NCBI GenBank assembly: GCA_039805565.1 | Contig: JBDLTZ010000256.1 | Location: 1 to 64,000 of the forward strand | Direction of reading: 5' to 3' | DNA from: CALJIC01 sp039805565 | GTDB lineage: Bacteria; Chloroflexota; Chloroflexia; Chloroflexales; Roseiflexaceae | DNA: 64,000 bases | Part shown: positions 8,614 through 15,992 of the stretch, piece after piece | Position numbering within the stretch: the stretch's first letter is position 1 | Layout: the number at the start of each line of letters is the position of its first letter | Translations under genes and position numbers: made by a program | Notes under the pieces: generated by a model | What the model was told of the DNA's origin: nothing | Database searches by the model: none | Seen by the model: the letters and a program-made list of their open reading frames with translations, nothing else

Positions 8614-8985
8614 ATGGCGCTGTCACCGGAGTATGTGATCGATGTCGCGCGTGTGCTGCGCGAGGTGGGCGGCGACGGGCCGATCTGGAGTGTCAACAGC
8701 GAGCAGCTGAACGCCAACCTGGTGCGGCTGACCACGGGTGCAGGGATTGATGAGCACGTCAACCGCGAGGTCGATGTGCTGCTGGTGGTCTTCGAGGGGC
8801 GCGGCGAGCTGATAGTCGAGGGCGTTGCCACGCCGCTGGAGGCCGGCCACGCGGTGCTGATACCGCTGGGGGTGGCGCGCGCCCTGCGCTGCACGGCGGG
8901 ACCGTTGGTCTACATCACGTGCCACCGCCGGCGCGCGGGCCTCATGCCTACCTGGCCAGGGGAGGGGCAGCCCCAGGGGGCATAA
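8614..8985 (+). CDS. Cupin-domain protein
   Basis: A 123-aa single-domain protein. The cupin barrel is visible as HVNREVDVLLVVFEGRGELIVEG followed by PLEAGHAVLIPLGVARAL. Motif 1 has His at the usual first position and Glu in REVD. Motif 2 lacks the usual His (GHAVLIPLG), so metal binding may be weak or absent. Such small cupins often act as sensors or isomerases; no substrate can be assigned. ATG at 8614 follows AGGGGGCTTCC. Confidence 0.75.
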   Translation: MALSPEYVIDVARVLREVGGDGPIWSVNSEQLNANLVRLTTGAGIDEHVNREVDVLLVVFEGRGELIVEGVATPLEAGHAVLIPLGVARALRCTAGPLVYITCHRRRAGLMPTWPGEGQPQGA

Positions 8986-9274
8986 TGTTCTTTGCTCCAC
9001 GAGGTCGTGCCGTCGGCCCACGGCTCTGGGCGCACGTGCGGCCGTTCGTTCGATAGAGCGGCGTATAAGACACTGACATGAGCGACGGGCATGCGATGGA
9101 GGAGAGCTTACGGGATGCCGCCGACAAGGTCGATGATCTGTTCGGGTAGCTCACCCCTGGCTCACGTCGCATGTGGCGTCCGACTCGGGGTCGAAAGGGC
9201 ATCTACGGCTGTACGCCTCTCTTTACTTTCAGAAGAAGAGCTTCGCGAGTTTGGCTACATTCCTGGCTACGTCT
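8986..9274. other. Mostly gene-free stretch; possible 23-aa ORF
   Basis: There is no conventional gene. One short plus-strand frame at 9078-9149 begins MSDGHAMEESLRDAADKVDDLFG and is preceded by GTATAAGAC; the amphipathic acidic sequence is protein-like but too short to judge. The rest has no clear signals until the tRNA terminator. Confidence 0.35.
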
Positions 9275-9316
9275 ATAAAAGCAGAGAGCGCCAGACATTT
9301 CTGTCTAGCGCTCTCT
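9275..9316 (-). terminator. Rho-independent terminator of the tRNA operon
   Basis: On the minus strand AGAGAGCGC and its complement GCGCTCTCT enclose a further TAGACA/TGTCTG pairing with loop GAAA, followed by CTGCTTTTATA. It lies 17 bp downstream of tRNA-Gln. Confidence 0.8.
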
Positions 9317-9332
9317 GGTGCGGTGCACCGAT

Positions 9333-9406
9333 TGGCTGGGGCACAGGGACTCGAACCCCAACTACCTGATCCAGAGTCAGGCGTTCTACCGTTAAACTAT
9401 GCCCCA
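9333..9406 (-). tRNA. tRNA-Gln (anticodon CTG), CCA encoded
   Basis: The minus-strand sequence has a 7-bp acceptor stem (TGGGGCA with TGCCCCA), discriminator G and an encoded 3' CCA. The anticodon arm is CCTGA-CTCTGGA-TCAGG, which puts CTG at 34-36 and so decodes CAG. The T arm contains GTTCGAGTC. It is the second gene of a two-tRNA operon. Confidence 0.95.
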
Positions 9407-9416
9407 ATCAGTTTTG

Positions 9417-9456
9417 TAGGCAGTGGACAGTCGGCTTGCCGACCAGCCACTGCCTA
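9417..9456. other. Inter-tRNA spacer hairpin
   Basis: TAGGCAGTGG pairs perfectly with CCACTGCCTA, with an inner GTCGG-CTTG-CCGAC stem. It fills the spacer between the two tRNAs and is likely a processing structure in the precursor transcript. Without a T-run it does not look like a terminator. Confidence 0.65.
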
Positions 9457-9461
9457 CTCGG

Positions 9462-9548
<87 letters not shown>

Positions 9549-9583
9549 TTGCGTTGCTTCGTTTATTCCGTCGCAACGCGGGT

Positions 9584-9612
9584 ATCTTACACCAGGTGTT
9601 TGTATTTGTCAA
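9584..9612 (-). promoter_or_regulatory. Consensus sigma-70 promoter of the tRNA operon
   Basis: On the minus strand TTGACA (9612-9607), a spacer of exactly 17 bp, and TAAGAT (9589-9584). It lies about 36 bp upstream of tRNA-Leu. It is among the best -35/-10 pairs in the window. Confidence 0.85.
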
Positions 9613-9645
9613 ATCGGCCGGTGAGCACCTTTCGGGGCCACGAGT

Positions 9646-10479
9646 CTAGGCACCTGAAGCCCAGATCTCGCCAGCCTCGATCCGCGCAGACAGGTGATTC
9701 TGCTGCGGCGGAAGGGGGCATGTGGCATACGCGGTAAAGGCGCAGGGGGGGCTTACCGCGCGGTTGAAGTCGAGCGTTACGTGGCCATCCTGCGGCGCGG
9801 ATGCGTTGAGAAATCGCGCGGCCGGGTACGTCTCTTTGCCGGAGGTGTCGTCGCAGAAGATGAAGAACAGCCCACCGTCCTTGCGCGCGAGCGCTTCGAG
9901 CCGGATCTCCGCCCCACCGAGCGTGAAGATGGCCTGCCCGGCCGCGGGCATGTCCTCGACATCGCCGAGGATGTTGGTGATCGGGACCTGGCGCGGCGGG
10001 TCGTACGGGACGAACGCGGCGGCGACGCGGTACTCCTCGCGCACTGGGAACCAGCGCCTGCCGCCGAAGCCACGTCTGGTAGGGCTGTTAGTGTCGCGCA
10101 CGCGCACGCCGAGCCGCCCACCACGCTCGATGAGGAAGAAGGTTACAGAGCCTACAGTGACGGCGTCGGGCGGGCCGGGGATGTCGCTACGCAGCTGGTG
10201 CGAGCCGGCCGGGGCCCCGTTGATATGCACACCCGCGTCTGGATCCGGGTGGAGCACGGCCACCGTGCCGTCGTAGTCGATCTTGCCAACAGAGGCGGGG
10301 GCTGAACCCTCCGCCAGGGCGATGTCGCACGTTGAGCCGGAGCCCACCGTGTTTTCTCCGGGGCGGAGCCAGCAGAGACCGACGACGGTGAGCCAGCCGT
10401 CCTCGGCGCGAAGGGCGGTCTCCGCCGCCGCGCGCCACGTCAGGGTCTCGTGCTCATACGGTGTGGTGTTGGAAGACAT
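9646..10479 (-). CDS. DUF1684 family protein
   Basis: A 277-aa soluble protein. The N-terminus HETLTWRAAAETALRAEDGWLTVVGLCWLRPGENTVG and the central RRGFGGRRWFPVREEYRVAAAF, followed by a C-terminal block ETYPAARFLNA and DFNRAVSPPCAFTAYATCPLPP, match the DUF1684 family, whose members are about 200-300 aa and have no assigned reaction. The ATG at 10479 is chosen because conserved sequence begins there. The gene is transcribed away from the pantothenate kinase gene. Confidence 0.8.
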   Translation of the reverse strand: MSSNTTPYEHETLTWRAAAETALRAEDGWLTVVGLCWLRPGENTVGSGSTCDIALAEGSAPASVGKIDYDGTVAVLHPDPDAGVHINGAPAGSHQLRSDIPGPPDAVTVGSVTFFLIERGGRLGVRVRDTNSPTRRGFGGRRWFPVREEYRVAAAFVPYDPPRQVPITNILGDVEDMPAAGQAIFTLGGAEIRLEALARKDGGLFFIFCDDTSGKETYPAARFLNASAPQDGHVTLDFNRAVSPPCAFTAYATCPLPPQQNHLSARIEAGEIWASGA

Positions 10480-10686
10480 GGGTGTGCTCCTCTGCGATTG
10501 ATAGGGCCGAAGCCCCTGACGCCCCTCTCCAGCGTGGGCGAGGTGGCGGACATGGTACACTTGGCGCGGCCCTTGCTGGACCGACACCGGGTCTCGTTGT
10601 AGCAGCTACGTCCGCGGCGCTCCCTATCGGTGCTACGCTTGCGCCTGGAGATAGGTGGCGGCGAGGGGGTGAGGCGTACCCGGCCA

Positions 10687-10695
10687 TGATATAAT
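10687..10695 (+). promoter_or_regulatory. Extended -10 promoter TGATATAAT for the pantothenate locus
   Basis: A perfect TATAAT with TGA immediately upstream, 27 bp before the GTG start of the pantothenate kinase gene. No -35 is recognisable at 17 bp. Confidence 0.65.
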
Positions 10696-10722
10696 AGTTT
10701 TCGCAGTAGAAAGCAGCGCAAC

Positions 10723-11565
10723 GTGAATATTGCAATCGACTTTGGCGCCAGCAATACCGACGTCGTCGCGCGCGCCGGCGGGACTACGCGACGTTGGACC
10801 CTTCCGGCGGACGGTGCTCCGGATGAGCGGCACGTCCTGGCGGCGCTGGCTGCGGGCGATGCTCACCCAAGCGATGTGGCGACGATCGCCGTGACCGGCG
10901 GTAATCGGCGCGGGCTGCCGGAGCGGCTGGGCGGGCGCCCGATTGTGCCGGTGGATGAGGTGAGCGCAATAGGGCGCGGCGGCCTGGCGCTGGCGGGCCT
11001 CGAGGCCGCGCTGGTGGTGAGCGCCGGCTCGGGCACGGCTGTGGTGGGCGCGATGGCAGAGCGCTGCTGGCACGTCTCCGGCACAGGGGTGGGCGGCGGC
11101 ACGTTGATGGGCCTGAGCAGGCTCCTGCTCGGCACCGTGGCCCCGGCCGAGGTGGATGCACTGGCACAGGCGGGGAATCCGAACGCGCTGAACCTGACGA
11201 TCGGCGAGATCATCGGCGGGCCGATTGGCCTGCTGCCGGCCGATACCACCGCCGTGAACTTCGGGCGGGCCGCGCGGCAGCCGGTGAGTGCCTCGCAGGC
11301 AGACGTGGCGGCGGCGCTGGTCAATATGGTCGGGCAGGTGATCGCCGTGATCGCGATCAACGCCGCGCGGTCACAGGGGTTGGAGCCGATCGTGGTGATT
11401 GGACACCTCACCGATATGCCCAGCATCCGTGCGACGCTGGCGCAGGTAGGGGCGTTCTACGGCGCCGATATCCGTATCCCGCTCGGGGGCGGATACGCGA
11501 CGGCGCTGGGGGCGCTGCTGAACGCTGAGGGCGCCCAGGAAGGGCGCGCGGATAGGTTGATGTGA
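10723..11565 (+). CDS. coaW: Type II pantothenate kinase
   Basis: A 280-aa ASKHA-fold kinase starting at GTG. The phosphate-1 loop is MNIAIDFGASNTDVVAR, the second loop AALVVSAGSGTAVVGA, followed by VSGTGVGGGTLMGLSRLL, the signature of staphylococcal/eukaryotic type II pantothenate kinases. It would phosphorylate pantothenate (or pantetheine) as the first step of CoA synthesis. It is followed by an ECF S component, fused ATPase and T component, so uptake and trapping of pantothenate are encoded together. The length fits the bacterial type II enzymes (about 265-280). Confidence 0.85.
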   Translation: MNIAIDFGASNTDVVARAGGTTRRWTLPADGAPDERHVLAALAAGDAHPSDVATIAVTGGNRRGLPERLGGRPIVPVDEVSAIGRGGLALAGLEAALVVSAGSGTAVVGAMAERCWHVSGTGVGGGTLMGLSRLLLGTVAPAEVDALAQAGNPNALNLTIGEIIGGPIGLLPADTTAVNFGRAARQPVSASQADVAAALVNMVGQVIAVIAINAARSQGLEPIVVIGHLTDMPSIRATLAQVGAFYGADIRIPLGGGYATALGALLNAEGAQEGRADRLM

Positions 11566-11703
11566 GACGTTGCCACAGGTGGCACAGAGGCTACAGAGGG
11601 AGAGGCCTGACGGGAGATGCGATGGCTCCGGGTGTGCCGGAGAGGACGCCCTTCTCCTCGAGCGCTCTGTAGCAAAGCGGGACGCAGGCGAAAGGAGACC
11701 GAT

Positions 11704-12291
11704 GTGGCGACAGTGACACGTGAGAGCCCGACTTCTCTCAACACGCGGCGGATTGTTGTGGCGGGGGTGCTCGGCGCAATCGCGATCGTGCTGGGTGTGA
11801 CTCGCTGGGGTTTTATCACGCTGCCAAACATCAGCGGCGCGGCGACGATCATGCACATCCCGGTGATTATCGGGGCGGTGCTCGAGGGACCGGTGGTGGG
11901 CGTGCTCGTGGGCCTGATCTTCGGCGTGTTCAGCATGCTCAACGATACCACGGGCCTGTTCACGAACCCGATGGTCTCGGTGCTGCCGCGTCTGGTGATC
12001 GGCCTGACCTCGTGGCTGGTCTACCGTAGCCTGGCCGGGGTGAATGTGGATCTGGCGGCGGCGGCGGCGGGCGTGGTGGGCACGCTCACGAACACGATCC
12101 TGGTGGTGGGCATGCTGCTGGCCTTCGGGCTGATCCCGGCAGCGGCGGTGGCGACGATCATCCCACAGGTGATCGCGGAGGTGGTAATCGCCGCCGTGCT
12201 CACGCCGCTGGTAGTGCGCGGCGTGAACCTGGTGCGCTCGGGACGCACTAGCGCCGAGGAGACGACGCCGCGGGACCGCTCCTCGTTCTAG
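11704..12291 (+). CDS. ECF transporter S (substrate-binding membrane) component, pantothenate-type inferred
   Basis: A 195-aa, about six-helix membrane protein. After a short N-terminus, the motif ITLPNISGAATIMHIPVIIGAVLEGPVVG and VGLIFGVFSML are characteristic of S components of energy-coupling-factor transporters. I chose GTG 11704, preceded by AAAGGAG; the longer frame from 11617 has a non-membrane Arg-rich lead. Specificity is inferred from the adjacent pantothenate kinase. Binding of another CoA precursor is possible. Confidence 0.8.
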   Translation: MATVTRESPTSLNTRRIVVAGVLGAIAIVLGVTRWGFITLPNISGAATIMHIPVIIGAVLEGPVVGVLVGLIFGVFSMLNDTTGLFTNPMVSVLPRLVIGLTSWLVYRSLAGVNVDLAAAAAGVVGTLTNTILVVGMLLAFGLIPAAAVATIIPQVIAEVVIAAVLTPLVVRGVNLVRSGRTSAEETTPRDRSSF

Positions 12292-12293
12292 AC

Positions 12294-12370
12294 GTCTCGA
12301 GTTTTGGGTCTTGAGTCTTGAGCCGGTGAGGCCTCAGCTCAAGACTCACGGCTTGATACTCAAGGCTTGT
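12294..12370. repeat. Heptanucleotide repeat array abutting the ECF ATPase start
   Basis: Eleven consecutive 7-bp units fill the whole space between the S component stop and the ATPase start: GTCTCGA, GTTTTGG, GTCTTGA twice, then after a switch AGCTCAA, GACTCAC, GGCTTGA, TACTCAA, GGCTTGT. Both orientations of TCAAGAC are present, so the array can form a hairpin between two operon genes. Confidence 0.9.
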
Positions 12371-12371
12371 C

Positions 12372-14156
12372 ATGCTCGAAGCCAGCAATCTTTCCTTTGC
12401 CTACAACGCGGGCCGACCGGACGCGATCGTGGCGCTGCGTGACGTGAGCCTGCGCGTGCAGCCGGGCGAGATGGTGGCGGTGATCGGCCACAACGGGAGC
12501 GGCAAGAGCACGCTGGCGAAGCTCCTGTGCGCGATGCTCACGCCGACCGGCGGCAGCGTCGTGGTGGACGGGCTCCCGGCCACGCCTGAGCACGTCTGGG
12601 AGATCCGGCGCCGGGTGGGGATGGTCTTCCAGCGGCCGGACGACCAGCTGGTGGCGAACACGGTGATCGACGATGTGGCGTTCGGGCCGGAGAACCTGGG
12701 CCTGCCGCGCGAGGAGATCGAGCGCCGCGTCCGTGACTCGCTGGCGGCGCTGGGAATCGGGCGGCTGACACACGCGCAGGTGAGCGAGCTCTCCGGCGGG
12801 GAGAAGCAGCTGGTGGCGATCGCCGGAGTGCTGGCGATGAACCCCGCCTACCTGATCCTGGATGAGCCGACGACGATGATCGCGCCGCCGATGGTGCGGC
12901 GGCTGATCGCGCTGGCCCACGAGCTGCGGGAGCAGGCCGGGGTTGGCGTCGTCCATATCACGCACTTCATGCCGGAGGTGGTGGGGTTCGACCGCGTGGT
13001 GGTGATGGACGGCGGGCGCGTGCTGATGGAAGGGGCGCCGCGTGAGGTGTTCGGGCGGGCCGACGAGCTGGGTGCCGCGGGCCTGGCTACACCAGAGGTG
13101 ACCCGGTTGGGGCGCAACCTGCGGGCGCGGGGCGTGCCGCTGCCGGAGGTGGTGCTGACGGCGGAGGAGCTGGCGGAGGCGCTTCGCGCGAACGCTGAGC
13201 GTCACACGCTGAACGCTGAAGAGGAGGGGGTGCGATCTGTCGTGCCTCCATCTTCTGGCGCGGCCCCCTCATCCTCCAGCGCTCATTCTTCACCCTTGCT
13301 CGAGGCGCGCGGCCTGAGCTTCGCCTACATGGCCGGCACCCCACTGGAGCAGGAGGCGCTGCGGGACGTGAGCTGCGCGGTGTACGAGGGCGAGGTGCTG
13401 GCGCTGCTGGGAGGGCCGCACGCTGGCAAGAGCACGCTGGTCGAGTTCTTCAACGGGCTGCGCACTCCCGCGCCAGGGCACGTGTTCTACGAGGGGCAGG
13501 ATGTGGCGGCGCCGGCGTTCGACATCGGGCGGCTGCGCGATGAGGTAGGGCTGGTGTTCCAGCAGCCGGAGGCCCAGCTCTTCGAGGACACGGTGGGCAA
13601 GGATGTGTCGTTCGTGCCGCGCCGCCGCCGTCTGCCGCCGGCCGAGTCGCGCGCGATCGTCGAGCGGGTGCTCACGGAGGTGGGGCTGGACTACGAGACC
13701 TTCCGGCTGCGCTACGTCTATGCGCTGAGCGGGGGCCAGAAGCGGCGCGTGGCGATCGCGGGTGTCCTGGCAGCCGAGCCGCGGGTGCTGGTGCTGGACG
13801 AGCCGGTGGCCGGCCTGGATCCGCGTGGCCGTGCGGAGCTGGCGGAGCTGGTGGCCGGGCTGGTGCGGCGCCTGGGGCTCACGGTGGTACTGGTGGGCAA
13901 CGCGGTGGACGAGCTGGCCGAGCTGGCAACGCGCGCGCTGGTGCTGCACGAGGGGCGCGTGGTGATGGAGGGGCCGCTACGTGAGCTGCTGCGGTGCGCC
14001 GACGAGCTGCACGCGGTGGGTGTTGAGCTCGGTCAGCCGGCGGAGATCGCGCTGGTGCTGCGCGGGGTGCTGCCGGACCTGCCGACCGACGTGCTGACGG
14101 TGGAGGAGCTGGAGGAGGCGCTGCTCCAATGGCGGTTGAGTTCTCACGTAACATAA
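12372..14156 (+). CDS. Fused double ABC ATPase of an ECF transporter (EcfA-EcfA')
   Basis: A 594-aa protein with two nucleotide-binding domains. Domain 1 (about 1-265): Walker A GHNGSGKST, Q-loop FQRPDDQ, signature LSGGEKQ, Walker B LILDEP, H-loop HITH. Its D-loop reads TTMIAPP instead of the usual SALDP-like sequence. Domain 2 (about 305-560): Walker A GGPHAGKST, FQQPEAQ, LSGGQKRR, LVLDEPVAGLDP, but Asn (VGNAVDE) where the switch His normally lies. The two domains therefore seem to have complementary defects, as in asymmetric ABC pairs. The linker (about residues 273-305) is partly encoded by heptamer repeats. It overlaps the T-component gene by 28 bp. Confidence 0.9.
   Translation: MLEASNLSFAYNAGRPDAIVALRDVSLRVQPGEMVAVIGHNGSGKSTLAKLLCAMLTPTGGSVVVDGLPATPEHVWEIRRRVGMVFQRPDDQLVANTVIDDVAFGPENLGLPREEIERRVRDSLAALGIGRLTHAQVSELSGGEKQLVAIAGVLAMNPAYLILDEPTTMIAPPMVRRLIALAHELREQAGVGVVHITHFMPEVVGFDRVVVMDGGRVLMEGAPREVFGRADELGAAGLATPEVTRLGRNLRARGVPLPEVVLTAEELAEALRANAERHTLNAEEEGVRSVVPPSSGAAPSSSSAHSSPLLEARGLSFAYMAGTPLEQEALRDVSCAVYEGEVLALLGGPHAGKSTLVEFFNGLRTPAPGHVFYEGQDVAAPAFDIGRLRDEVGLVFQQPEAQLFEDTVGKDVSFVPRRRRLPPAESRAIVERVLTEVGLDYETFRLRYVYALSGGQKRRVAIAGVLAAEPRVLVLDEPVAGLDPRGRAELAELVAGLVRRLGLTVVLVGNAVDELAELATRALVLHEGRVVMEGPLRELLRCADELHAVGVELGQPAEIALVLRGVLPDLPTDVLTVEELEEALLQWRLSSHVT
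13190..13224. repeat. In-frame heptamer repeats in the ECF ATPase linker
   Basis: Five 7-bp units: GAACGCT, GAGCGTC, ACACGCT, GAACGCT, GAAGAGG. They encode NAERHTLNAEEE-like sequence between the two ATPase domains. An inverse-type remnant (AGCGCTC ATTCTTC) follows at about 13280-13295. Confidence 0.8.
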
Positions 14157-14956
14157 CGTTCGGGCAGTACCTGGACCTGGGCTCACCAGTTCACCGGCTG
14201 GACCCGCGGGCGAAGCTGCTGGGGGCCGGCGCGCTGATGATCGCGCTGCTGCTCACGCGGACCTTCGGCGGGGTAGCCGTGGCGCTGGCGGCAGTGGCGA
14301 TCATCCTCTCTGTCTCACGGGTGCCGCTGGGCTACCTGCTGCGCGGGATGCGGGCGCTGTTTTACACCATGCTGATCATCGGCGTGTTCCAGGTGCTGTT
14401 CTACCCGGCCGCGCCGGATGAGGTGTGGTGGCGCTGGGGGGTGCTCTCGCTCTCGTGGGCCGGGGTGCGCGAGGCGCTGCTGATCTTCTGCCGCGTGGTG
14501 CTGCTGTACTGCGTCGTGAACGTGCTGATGTTCGTCACGCCGCTGATGGACATCGCCGACGGAACGGAGATCATGCTGGAGCCGCTGAAGCGGCTGCGGG
14601 TGCCGGTGAACGAGCTCGTCATGACGATGGTGGTGGCGCTCAAGTTTGTGCCGCTGCTCGTGGCAGAGATGGAGCGGCTGATCAAGGCACAGGCCGCGCG
14701 CGGCGTGCGCTTCGACCAGGGCGGGCTGCTGGCGCGCGGGCGGCGGATCGGCGCGGTGCTCATCCCGCTGTTCGTGGGGGCGCTGGGCCGGGCCGAGGTG
14801 CTGGCGACCGCGATGGATGCGCGCTGCTACCGGGGCGGTCAGGGCCGCACGAAGCGCCGGACGCTGGCCTTCCGGCGCGCCGACGGGCTGGCGCTGCTCT
14901 TCTGCCTGGCCTTCGCGGCGGCCGCGCTGCTTGTGAGTCGGGGTCTGGGGATCTGA
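14129..14956 (+). CDS. ecfT: ECF transporter T (energy-coupling transmembrane) component
   Basis: A 275-aa membrane protein. The N-terminal SPVHRLDPRAKLLGAGALM is the EcfT hallmark. The two coupling-helix Ala-Arg-Gly-type motifs that contact the ATPases are visible as QAARGVRF (about residue 192) and MDARCYRGG (about residue 230). Five to six hydrophobic segments. Its ATG lies inside the ATPase coding sequence, so translation is coupled. Together with the S component and fused ATPase it completes a stand-alone (group I) ECF importer. Confidence 0.9.
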   Translation: MAVEFSRNITFGQYLDLGSPVHRLDPRAKLLGAGALMIALLLTRTFGGVAVALAAVAIILSVSRVPLGYLLRGMRALFYTMLIIGVFQVLFYPAAPDEVWWRWGVLSLSWAGVREALLIFCRVVLLYCVVNVLMFVTPLMDIADGTEIMLEPLKRLRVPVNELVMTMVVALKFVPLLVAEMERLIKAQAARGVRFDQGGLLARGRRIGAVLIPLFVGALGRAEVLATAMDARCYRGGQGRTKRRTLAFRRADGLALLFCLAFAAAALLVSRGLGI

Positions 14957-15008
14957 GACGTTTCTGCCGACGAGCCAGGCCCGGCGGCGCGACAAAGAGG
15001 GGGTTTCT

Positions 15009-15239
15009 GTGAGCGGAGTGCAGCTGCCGATCTACCGGCTTCCCATCCCGACGGCCAATCGTGTGGGCCAGGTGCGGGTAGTGACTGACCGCAACGGTCA
15101 GCACTATATCAATGGGAGCAAGCTGGCCTCGTCCACTGTCAGCGGCGACTACCACATCCTTACGGTGGAGAGCGGCGAGAGCTTCTACGTGAAGACAGCC
15201 GACTTTCGGAAGCTGCCGGGGGCGAAGCCGAGGCGCTGA
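15009..15239 (+). CDS. Hypothetical protein, 76 aa
   Basis: A small soluble basic protein starting at GTG (SGVQLPIYRLPIPTANRVGQ). The middle, VRVVTDRNGQHYINGSKLASS followed by DYHILTVESGESFYVKTADFRKL, looks like a small beta-strand-rich fold. The family is not recognised. It is followed by a strong terminator hairpin, so it is probably the last gene of the transcript. Heptamer-like units GCTGAAG, TCTGAAG, AGTGAAC overlap the stop codon. Confidence 0.6.
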   Translation: MSGVQLPIYRLPIPTANRVGQVRVVTDRNGQHYINGSKLASSTVSGDYHILTVESGESFYVKTADFRKLPGAKPRR

Positions 15240-15254
15240 AGTCTGAAGAGTGAA

Positions 15255-15291
15255 CGAGGGCACGTGGGAGAACCCACGTGCCCTCGCTGCT
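15255..15291 (+). terminator. Strong hairpin terminator after the ECF locus
   Basis: A perfect 14-bp stem (CGAGGGCACGTGGG, loop AGAA, exact complement) followed by CTGCTTTG. It separates the plus-strand locus from the minus-strand response regulator and may act in both directions. Confidence 0.75.
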
Positions 15292-15304
15292 TTGTAGTAG
15301 GCCG

Positions 15305-15700
15305 CTATGTGACTGGCAAGACGCTGTGCAGCAGGTGCCGCAGATTTTCGAAGGTGAAGGGTTTCTGGAGGAAGCCGGCGATCGGGATCGCCAGCCCGTG
15401 CTTGGAGAGCCAGGGGAGGGCGTGGCCGCTCATGAGGATGATCGGTAGGTGTGGCGCAAGCGCGTTGATCTGCTGCGCCGCCTCCACACCGCTGATACCG
15501 GGCATGGCTACGTCCATCAGCACACCGTCGACGTGTGTGCCAGAGCGAACAGTATCCACCGCCGTGACTCCATCGTTCGCGGTAAGGGTTGCGTAGCCGA
15601 TGTGGTCGAGCAGACGCACCAGGATCTGGCGCACCGATTCTTCGTCATCCACCACAAGTACCACTTGGCGGGGCTGCCCGCCCGTATTATCCCCGCTCAT
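15305..15700 (-). CDS. Single-domain response regulator (CheY-like receiver)
   Basis: A 131-aa stand-alone receiver domain. The acidic pair DDE is at residues 18-20, the phospho-accepting Asp63 in LMDVAMPG, the switch Ser in ILMSGH (about 91) and the conserved Lys113 in LQKPF. There is no output domain. It would act by protein-protein contact in a phosphorelay; no histidine kinase lies nearby. The ATG at 15700 is preferred over 15718 by fold position. Confidence 0.9.
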   Translation of the reverse strand: MSGDNTGGQPRQVVLVVDDEESVRQILVRLLDHIGYATLTANDGVTAVDTVRSGTHVDGVLMDVAMPGISGVEAAQQINALAPHLPIILMSGHALPWLSKHGLAIPIAGFLQKPFTFENLRHLLHSVLPVT

Positions 15701-15718
15701 CGTGCACGCCTTCCTCAC

Positions 15719-15992
15719 TGGACGTACTATGACGTTGTTAAGGAGCCACAGTATAGGCTGGAGGTTTGAGGACGTGTAGCGTGGCGCATTACGATTGTGT
15801 GATCGGGGGCTGCCGCCCCTACACCCCCGCCGGGCTGCGCCTGAGCAGGGAGAGGGTTCTGCGGGGGCTGCGCCACAGGCCCTTCTCCCCCAGCCCCTCT
15901 CCCTGCCGTGGGCTACTGTGGAATCCCCTCTCCGCTTGAGGGAGAGGGGGAAAAGACTGGCGACGAAGCGGCTTATTCGACAGGTATTGGTT
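15719..15992. other. Intergenic region rich in GC stem-loops
   Basis: It contains GGGGGCTGCCGCCCCTAC at about 15804 and CCTTCTCCCCCAGCCCC / GAGGGAGAGGGGG segments that are mutually complementary. No gene is visible. A -10-like TATACT on the minus strand at 15750-15755 could serve the response regulator. Confidence 0.5.

Noticed and set aside
8435..8638. 67-codon ORF between holA and the cupin gene
   Set aside because: Random-looking Cys/His/Arg/Pro mix, no ribosome site, and it overlaps the true cupin start.
9078..9149. 23-aa ORF MSDGHAMEESLRDAADKVDDLFG
   Set aside because: Composition is protein-like and a TATAAG lies upstream, but it is too short and has no recognisable partner; kept only as a note in the region entry.
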